From Verrucomicrobiia bacterium (GTDB lineage Bacteria; Verrucomicrobiota; Verrucomicrobiia; Limisphaerales; JADLHS01), in contig WYBW01000094.1 of NCBI GenBank assembly GCA_011525685.1, positions 1 to 64,000 on the forward strand: 64,000 nt of DNA, given 5' to 3'. Both the position numbers and the translations under genes were made by a program. Positions 58,493 through 64,000 of this stretch are shown piece by piece. The notes beneath the pieces are model-generated. The model did no database searches. It saw only the letters and a program-made list of their open reading frames with translations, and was not told where the DNA came from. The stretch's first letter is position 1. The number at the start of each line of letters is the position of its first letter.

Positions 58493-59542
58493 TCATTTCT
58501 TCGCGTTGAAATCGCGGGCCGCGCGGACGAGGGCGCGCACGTTGTCCGCCGAGATGCCCGTGGTGGTCGCGCCCGCCCAGGAGAGGATGAGCGGGTGCTC
58601 GCCCGCGTCCTGCATGGCTTTCATGGCGGCGGCGTAGTTTTGATCCGGTGTGCCGCGGGCGCCCAGATCGAGCGGTGGCACGTTGCCCATGAGCGCCATC
58701 CTTCCGCCGACCTTCTCGCAGGCTTTCGTCATGCTCAGGTCCAGTCCCCAGTTGAGCACGTCAAAGCCGGCGTCGGGAATCAGGTCAATGCACGCCGTCA
58801 CGTTCGCGTCGTTGTGAAACACCTTCACCCAATCGGACGGGAACGAGTCGCACATCCGCTTGAGGAACGGATGCGCGAACTGCTGGTAGTGTTTTCGGCC
58901 GATGAAGCCGCTGATATCGTCGAGGATCAAAATGCCCTCGACGCTTCCACCAATGACTTCCGCCTGCGCCTTCAGCCAGCCGATGCTGACATCGGTGGCA
59001 AGACTCAGGATTTTCAAGGCGCGCTCGGGCGCGTCCACGATGTCGGTCATCAGGTCCGTCACGCCGCGGAAGAACGAGGCAATGGTGAGCGGTCCTCGCG
59101 CGGCAACCACCGGAATGGTGAAACCTTCATCAGCGATGCGTGTTCTCAGTCTTTCGTAGCGATACAGACACAGCGCCATGAAGCCGTCCGTTCTGGGATC
59201 CGGCAGGGTCAGTTCATCCAATTGCTCGAGGGGAAAGGGCAGATGTTCCACGTCCGGCACGCGGTGGCGATTGAAGCGGAGGCGCGGTCCGAGGGCGGAC
59301 GGTTCCGCGCCCATGCCGACTTCCGACCACCACGAGGGAAACCAGATCACGTCCGGGAAGTCGCGCTGCACTTGGACATTGGCGCGAAACCAGGTGTCCA
59401 CGTCGAAGAAATAATCCCAGAGACTCACGCCGCAGTAGGGCGGAATCCACGGACAATCCACGATGAGCGCGAGGGGAATGGGTCCGCCGCGGGTTTGTCG
59501 TTTGGCCGCGGCTTTGAAGAGCTGCCATTGATCTGGTCGCAT
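58493..59542 (-). CDS. Uroporphyrinogen decarboxylase-family protein
   Basis: 349 residues with a TIM-barrel URO-D pattern: PIPLALIVDCPWIPPYCGVSLWDYFFD, DFPDVIWFPSWWSEVGMGAEPS, IPVVAARGPLTIASFF, ILILDDISGFIGRKHYQQF, KVFHNDANVT and GFDVLNWGLDL. It lacks the N-terminal PLxRPPVWxMRQAGR motif of true HemE, so it is more likely a cobalamin-linked methyltransferase-like or unknown member. It stands alone on the minus strand. Confidence 0.8.
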   Translation of the reverse strand: MRPDQWQLFKAAAKRQTRGGPIPLALIVDCPWIPPYCGVSLWDYFFDVDTWFRANVQVQRDFPDVIWFPSWWSEVGMGAEPSALGPRLRFNRHRVPDVEHLPFPLEQLDELTLPDPRTDGFMALCLYRYERLRTRIADEGFTIPVVAARGPLTIASFFRGVTDLMTDIVDAPERALKILSLATDVSIGWLKAQAEVIGGSVEGILILDDISGFIGRKHYQQFAHPFLKRMCDSFPSDWVKVFHNDANVTACIDLIPDAGFDVLNWGLDLSMTKACEKVGGRMALMGNVPPLDLGARGTPDQNYAAAMKAMQDAGEHPLILSWAGATTTGISADNVRALVRAARDFNAKK

Positions 59543-59619
59543 AACCCTGTCTGCCAGTTGCTACCGGTGACCGCGATTCAGCGGCAAGTTGGGGGCGAAG
59601 TCAATCGTCCGTTCAGCGG

Positions 59620-59850
59620 TTAAGCGGCCTGCAAACTTTTCACGCGCACGATGCGAAGCGGCGAGACTCGAATAATTTGATCGTAGAGACCGCCGTTGGG
59701 CTGGCTGGCCACGCCGATATGAATGACGGTGCGCGAGATCATCACAAATTCCCGGTGCGGCACGTCGTAGCTCTTGCCATCCGTCAGGCAAATGCGAAAG
59801 GGCACAAATGGCTGGGCATCGCGCAATTCCCAAATGTCTTCTGGCGCCAT
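59620..59850 (-). CDS. Small conserved-looking protein
   Basis: 76 residues. The pattern DIWELRDAQPFVPFRICLTDGKSYDVPHREFVMIS is like a small beta-rich family widely found in planctomycetes, verrucomicrobia and others with unknown function. A second half ends IIRVSPLRIVRVKSL. No signal peptide. Confidence 0.65.
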   Translation of the reverse strand: MAPEDIWELRDAQPFVPFRICLTDGKSYDVPHREFVMISRTVIHIGVASQPNGGLYDQIIRVSPLRIVRVKSLQAA

Positions 59851-59906
59851 GTGGAAATACTACTTTTCACCCCGGGACGTTTCCCCCCGGCGCAGTGTTC
59901 GCGAAA

Positions 59907-61289
59907 TCAACCAATGAACTTGCCCGGATTGAGAATCCCGCCTGGGTCCAGTGCCCGCTTCACCTTGCGATGCAGGTTGCGCACCTCGGTGGAGACCGCC
60001 AGCGGCCACCAGCGTTGTTTGGCGATGCCGATGCCGTGCTCGCCGGTGATCGAACCGCCCCAGGCCAGGACATGCCGGAACAACTCGTCGAGCGCGGCTC
60101 GCGAGCGCCGTTTCGCCCCGGGCTGGTTGAAGTCCACCATCACGTTCGTGTGGATGTTCCCGTCGCCGGCATGACCGAAGCAGGCGACCGCCAGCCCGTG
60201 CTTTTTTTGGAGGCGTGCGGCGAAGGCAAACAGGTCTTCCAACCGGCCGCGCGGAACGACGATGTCTTCGTTAAGCTTGGTCAGGCCCGTGTCGCGGAGG
60301 CTGTAGGAGAATTCACGGCGAATTTTCCAGATCCGCTCGCATTGACGGTCGCCGAGGCCCACTTCAACGAACAGCGGCTTCTGACGACGGATGATTCCTT
60401 GAAGGCTACGGATTTCGTCCCGCACGCTTTGCCGCTGGCCATCCAATTCCACGATCAAGTGGGCGCGGCAGCCGCGGAGTCGCTCGCTCCCGGTGCGCCG
60501 GTAGGCGGCGGCGAGGGTGAAGGCATCCGCCAGTTCGAGCGCCGTCGGGAGAAAGCCGGCGCGCAGGATCCCGTGCAGGGCGCGCACGGCGGCGCGCATG
60601 GAACTGAATCCGATGGCGAGGTTCGCCCGATACGGCGGGAGCGGCAGCAGTTTGAGCGTGGCCTCGGTGACCACGCCGAGCAGACCTTCCGAACCCACGA
60701 ACAGACGATGCAAATCGAAACCGGTCTTGTTCTTGTGCGTCCGCCCGCCCAGGCGCGCCACCGTGCCATCGGCCAACACGACCTCGAGGCCGAGGACGTA
60801 ATCGCGCGTGACCCCGTATTTCAAACAGCGCGGGCCGCCGGCGTTGGTGGCAATGTTCCCGCCGATGAAGCTTTCCGCGCGGCTGGCCGGGTCGGGCGGA
60901 TAATACAATCCCCGCATTGCCACTTCGGCTTGAAGGCGGGCGGTGACCACACCGGGCTGAACTACGGCAACGAAGTCGTCCGGGTTGATCTCCAGAATCC
61001 GATTCATCCGTTCGAGCGAAAGGACGATGCCGCCGCGCAATGGAACACAGCCTCCCACGTAACCGTGGCCGGCGCCCCGCGGCGTCACCGGAATCTGATG
61101 CCGGTTGGCGAAGCGGAGAATCGTCGAAACGGACCGGGTCGAACGGGGCCGGGCAACGGCGTCCGGCTGGTGCGCGGCGAACCACTTGTCGCCCGCGTAT
61201 TGGGAGAGCACGCGAGGGTTCAAGGAGAGTTCGCCGGCTGGCAAACGTTGCTGGAGCTGGTGAAGCAACCGGGCGCGGGCGGGACTCAT
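59907..61289 (-). CDS. FAD-binding oxidase, glycolate/D-lactate dehydrogenase (GlcD-like)
   Basis: 460 residues. A PCMH-type FAD domain (PVTPRGAGHGYVGGCVPLRGGIVLSLERMN; GGNIATNAGGPRCLKYG; RTHKNKTGFDLHRLFVGSEGLLGVVTEATL) and an FAD-oxidase C-terminal domain (VACFGHAGDGNIHTNVMVD; GGSITGEHGIG; LDPGGILNPGKF). It probably oxidises a 2-hydroxy acid such as glycolate or D-lactate. The start overlaps the DUF2007 stop (ATGA), so it belongs to the mla-PIN/TRAM run. Confidence 0.9.
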   Translation of the reverse strand: MSPARARLLHQLQQRLPAGELSLNPRVLSQYAGDKWFAAHQPDAVARPRSTRSVSTILRFANRHQIPVTPRGAGHGYVGGCVPLRGGIVLSLERMNRILEINPDDFVAVVQPGVVTARLQAEVAMRGLYYPPDPASRAESFIGGNIATNAGGPRCLKYGVTRDYVLGLEVVLADGTVARLGGRTHKNKTGFDLHRLFVGSEGLLGVVTEATLKLLPLPPYRANLAIGFSSMRAAVRALHGILRAGFLPTALELADAFTLAAAYRRTGSERLRGCRAHLIVELDGQRQSVRDEIRSLQGIIRRQKPLFVEVGLGDRQCERIWKIRREFSYSLRDTGLTKLNEDIVVPRGRLEDLFAFAARLQKKHGLAVACFGHAGDGNIHTNVMVDFNQPGAKRRSRAALDELFRHVLAWGGSITGEHGIGIAKQRWWPLAVSTEVRNLHRKVKRALDPGGILNPGKFIG

Positions 61290-61519
61290 TCGGCGGGATT
61301 CGGAGGCGCGTTGAGAAATTCCTTCGCCTCGTCGGCCTCGGTTTCCGGGACCTGTACGAGGATGCCGCCGGCGGCGAGCGAGTAGCCTTCGAGGGCGAGC
61401 GAAGACAGCTCGTGCTTGACCACGGGATGGAAGCCGGCCGCGTCGAGGCGGGAGCGGGTCAGGTGCGCCTCGGCGGAGTTGAACGCGGTGGAGACGGTGA
61501 CGAAGTTCATGACGGACAA
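61286..61519 (-). CDS. DUF2007-family small protein
   Basis: 77 residues (68 if the internal ATG at 61492 is used). VTVSTAFNSAEAHLTRSRLDAAGF, then GILVQVPETEADEAKEFL, as in DUF2007, a ferredoxin-like fold of putative signal-transducing proteins. One base from the PIN/TRAM stop and overlapping the FAD oxidase start. Confidence 0.8.
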   Translation of the reverse strand: MSVMNFVTVSTAFNSAEAHLTRSRLDAAGFHPVVKHELSSLALEGYSLAAGGILVQVPETEADEAKEFLNAPPNPAE

Positions 61520-61520
61520 C

Positions 61521-62552
61521 TCAGGTGGTGACGGTTTCAGTGGCGGCGTGCTGCCGGACTTCCGCGAAAACGATCACGCCCGCGCCGGTTTGCAGCGAAC
61601 TTTGGACATGCACGAGAACCTGCTTGCCCACGTGGGGCTGGCCGTTGTTGACCACCACCATCGTGCCGTCGGGCAGGTAGCCGATGCCCTGGCCCTTGTC
61701 CTTGCCCTCGCGCACGATGCGCAAGGAGAGCAGTTCGCCGGGCAGCAGAATGGAGCGGAGCGACTTGGCCACGTCGTGCATGTTGACGAAGTTCACATTT
61801 TGAAGCTCGGCGACCTTGCTGAGGTTGTAGTCGTTGGTGAAGAGCTTCGCGCCCAGGTTGCGCGCGAGCCGGATGAGTTTGGCGTCCACGTCCTTTTCAT
61901 CGGTGAAATCGCCGTCATGAATCTTGAACTCGTTGCGCGGGTTGCGCTGGATGTTGTTGAGGATTTCGAGCCCGCGGCGGCCGCGGGCGCGCTTGATCGG
62001 GTCGCTGGAGTCGGCGATCTGCTGGAGTTCATGGAGCACGAATCGCGGCACGACGATGATGCCTTCCACGAAATTGGCCTGGATGAGGTCGGCGATGCGG
62101 CCGTCAATGATCACGCTGGTGTCCAGGAGCAGGAGGTTGTCCGGCTTGTTGCGCGGGGCGAAACGCACGTAAGGAATGATGAGCGAGAAGTCCTCCTTGT
62201 TGCTGCGCATGGCCAGCACCATGCCGATGTAGCTGAAGGAGAGGAACAGGCTCAGGCGCACCAGGAGGCGGGTGGGTTCGTCCACCGTGTCGAACAGGCC
62301 GGATCGGTCAATCAGCGCCGCCACGGCAATGCCCAGCAACAGGCCGAAGGTGGTGGCCGAAAAAGCGCGCAGGGAGAAACCCTTGAGCATCTCATCCACG
62401 GCGATCATCAGGCCGCCAAAACCGAAACCGATGATCATGCCAATCAGGCCGCCGTGGCTGCCGCCGACGAACTCCGGGCGCACCTGGCTGATGGCGTAGC
62501 CACCCACCGTGCAGAGGCACAGGAAGAAGATGCGGATTACCCAGAGGGCCAT
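61521..62552 (-). CDS. PIN/TRAM-domain membrane protein (YacL-like)
   Basis: 343 residues: four N-terminal transmembrane helices (1-120), a PIN nuclease domain (NLLLLDTSVIIDGRIADL near 138-155, and FTNDYNLSKVAELQNVNFVNMHD with acidic residues) and a C-terminal TRAM RNA-binding domain (SLRIVREGKDKGQGIGYLPDGTMVVV). Such proteins are predicted membrane-bound ribonucleases. It starts three bases after mlaD. Confidence 0.92.
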   Translation of the reverse strand: MALWVIRIFFLCLCTVGGYAISQVRPEFVGGSHGGLIGMIIGFGFGGLMIAVDEMLKGFSLRAFSATTFGLLLGIAVAALIDRSGLFDTVDEPTRLLVRLSLFLSFSYIGMVLAMRSNKEDFSLIIPYVRFAPRNKPDNLLLLDTSVIIDGRIADLIQANFVEGIIVVPRFVLHELQQIADSSDPIKRARGRRGLEILNNIQRNPRNEFKIHDGDFTDEKDVDAKLIRLARNLGAKLFTNDYNLSKVAELQNVNFVNMHDVAKSLRSILLPGELLSLRIVREGKDKGQGIGYLPDGTMVVVNNGQPHVGKQVLVHVQSSLQTGAGVIVFAEVRQHAATETVTT

Positions 62553-62555
62553 GAT

Positions 62556-63551
62556 TTATTTTTGGATTGGCCGGCTGGGCGGCGGCACGGGTTGAAACAC
62601 AGGTTCATGATCGCGCGGCTCTTTTCGTTTCCATAGGATTCCCCAAAGGCCGAGCCGGTTCAAGTTGCTACTGGTGATGCTGAGATTGTGGGCGATGCGG
62701 GCGAGGTCAGCCGCCATTTCCTCATCGGAAAGCATCCGGCCCGCCGGCCCCTTGCCGGCGCGCAGGTCCGTCATCAGGTCCTGGAGCGACTCGGACGCGG
62801 ACTCGACGTTCTTGACGGCCGCGCCCAGGTGCGGGCTGTTGGTGGCCACGACCTGATCGAGCGACCCGGCCAGTTGATTGAGGCGGTCGGTGAAGACCGC
62901 CAGGTTGCTGACCGAGCCGCTGAGGACGGGTCGGTTGCTGGCGACCAGCCCCTGAATCTGTTCCACCGTGAGCAGCGCGCGATCAGACAAGGCACGCATC
63001 TGGCTGGCGGTGACGGCGAGGTTGGTGAGGGTCTGCTGGTTGAGCAGGCTCAGGCGCACGTCCGCAATGGTTTCGTTGAGTGTGCGCGCGGTTTCATCAA
63101 TCCGATGGATGAACCCGCTGGCGTCGCGGGCGGTTTGTTGCAGGTTGAAGGGTGGGGGACAAGAGACATGCGCGCCCGGTTCGAGGAAGGGGACATCCAG
63201 ATTCTTTCCCGGATAGACGGCCACGTACTGGTCGCCGAGGAAGCCCGACTGTTCCAGCACGAAGAACGCGTTGGTGCGGATGCGATGTTCCTGCTTGATC
63301 TCAAGGAGCAGCGTCACTGTGTCGCCGTTGGGCGAGAGCATGAGCTTGGTGACGCTGCCGATGGGATAACCAGCCATCAGCACGCTGGCGCCGCGTTTGA
63401 TGCCGCCCACGTCCGTGGTTTCCAGATAAAGGTCATACGTCCGGGAAAACCGCGTGACCCCCTTGCTGAAGAGAATCAGCAGGGTGGCCAGCAGGACCAG
63501 TCCCACCAGGACAAAGACTCCCACTTTGATTTCCAGACGCGACTGGCTCAT
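62556..63551 (-). CDS. mlaD: MlaD-family lipid transport protein
   Basis: 331 residues, longer than E. coli MlaD. An N-terminal transmembrane helix (VGVFVLVGLVLLATLLILF), the MCE domain (TYDLYLETTDVGGIKRGASVLMAGYPIGSVTKLML to FLGDQYVAVYPG), then a long helical region (about 150-290) as in tube-forming MCE proteins. A Pro-rich end follows. It carries phospholipids across the periplasm with the MlaF ATPase upstream. ATG at 63551; two bases separate it from mlaF. Confidence 0.92.
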   Translation of the reverse strand: MSQSRLEIKVGVFVLVGLVLLATLLILFSKGVTRFSRTYDLYLETTDVGGIKRGASVLMAGYPIGSVTKLMLSPNGDTVTLLLEIKQEHRIRTNAFFVLEQSGFLGDQYVAVYPGKNLDVPFLEPGAHVSCPPPFNLQQTARDASGFIHRIDETARTLNETIADVRLSLLNQQTLTNLAVTASQMRALSDRALLTVEQIQGLVASNRPVLSGSVSNLAVFTDRLNQLAGSLDQVVATNSPHLGAAVKNVESASESLQDLMTDLRAGKGPAGRMLSDEEMAADLARIAHNLSITSSNLNRLGLWGILWKRKEPRDHEPVFQPVPPPSRPIQK

Positions 63552-63552
63552 G

Positions 63553-64000
63553 TCAGAAATAATGTTCTTTCGGGTCCGAGACGCCCTCAATGAAACGCCG
63601 AACGACCGGGTCTTGCGATGAAAAAATTTCGTCCGGTGTGCCGGAGGCGTAAACGCGCCGGTCATGCAGCATCAGAATCCGGTGGCCCACCCGCCGGGCG
63701 CTGCGCATATCGTGCGTCACCACCACCGTCGTCACGTTCAGGCGGTCGCGCACCCGCATGATCAACTGGTCAATGCTGTCCGACACAATCGGGTCCAATC
63801 CCGTCGTCGGCTCGTCATACAGCACGATTTGCGGCTGGTACACAATGGCGCGCGCCAGACCCACGCGCTTCTTCATGCCGCCGGAAAGCTCGGAGGGTTT
63901 CTTGTGTTCCGTGCCCGGCAGCTCGACCATCTCCAAGGCGGCGCTCACGCGCCGGGCGACTTCGGCCGGCGTCACATCCCGGCGGCGGCGGAAGGGAAAC
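63553..64000 (-). CDS. mlaF: ABC transporter ATP-binding protein MlaF (5' part outside window)
   Basis: The visible 148 codons are the C-terminal half: signature LSGGMKKRVGLARAI, Walker B IVLYDEPTTGLDP, switch histidine VVVTHDM, ending VVRRFIEGVSD. The frame continues past the window edge, so Walker A is not seen. It energises MCE-type lipid transport with mlaD, two bases downstream. A permease mlaE would be expected upstream. Confidence 0.92.
   Translation of the reverse strand, partial: FPFRRRRDVTPAEVARRVSAALEMVELPGTEHKKPSELSGGMKKRVGLARAIVYQPQIVLYDEPTTGLDPIVSDSIDQLIMRVRDRLNVTTVVVTHDMRSARRVGHRILMLHDRRVYASGTPDEIFSSQDPVVRRFIEGVSDPKEHYF

Overview
The window reads as a chromosomal segment of a high-GC bacterium of the Verrucomicrobia, probably near Pedosphaera/Limisphaerales. 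This is inferred from the gene set and not from any search. Supporting signs are a division/cell-wall (dcw) cluster ending in a divergent FtsZ, a pseudopilin with an H-x9-DG motif, DUF1080 and DNRLRE exported proteins, a Tat-exported Gfo/Idh oxidoreductase, a C30-type carotenoid gene set, and many short palindromic repeats between and inside genes.

Layout. 0.4-6.7 kb: typA, a CPBP protease, a GNAT-like protein, then a Gfo/Idh dehydrogenase next to lpxB (lipid A). 7-8.6 kb: exported methyltransferase, SRPBCC protein and a small membrane protein. 8.6-19.5 kb: a MerR/B12-binding regulator with CarH-type residues, divergent from an operon of a sigma-70 factor, two CrtI/CrtN/CrtP-type desaturase/oxidases, an aldehyde dehydrogenase, an exported beta-propeller, an acyltransferase, a glycosyltransferase and an exported thioredoxin-like protein. 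Apart from the missing CrtM synthase, this resembles the staphyloxanthin route, apparently under light/B12 control. 19.5-21.5 kb: leuA preceded by a leucine-rich leader peptide and an intrinsic terminator, the layout of an attenuator. 21.5-28.2 kb: pseudopilin, DNRLRE protein, PduO-type adenosyltransferase, two DUF4252-like proteins, RibD-like reductase, queA.

28.2-45.9 kb: the dcw cluster in the order mraZ, a Pro/Ala-rich protein, rsmH, ftsL, ftsI, small ORF, murF, mraY, LysM protein, ftsW, murG, murB, ddl, ftsQ, ftsA, ftsZ. The genes murE, murD and murC are absent from their usual positions. Base composition flips inside this same-strand cluster from strongly C-rich (about 28.9-32.4 kb) to strongly G-rich (about 35.9-38.1 kb). 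Palindromic elements lie in spacers and inside rsmH, murB and ftsL in frame.

46-49.8 kb: three consecutive CNNM/CBS transporter-like genes. 49.8-64 kb: a CruF-like carotenoid protein (DUF422), Na/Ca-exchanger-like protein, YggU, DUF1080 lipoprotein, DUF2959, Tat-exported Gfo/Idh protein, rsmI, URO-D family protein, glycolate-oxidase-like FAD enzyme, and a minus-strand run mlaF (cut by the window edge)-mlaD-PIN/TRAM-DUF2007-FAD oxidase. I saw no tRNA, rRNA, CRISPR array or insertion sequence.
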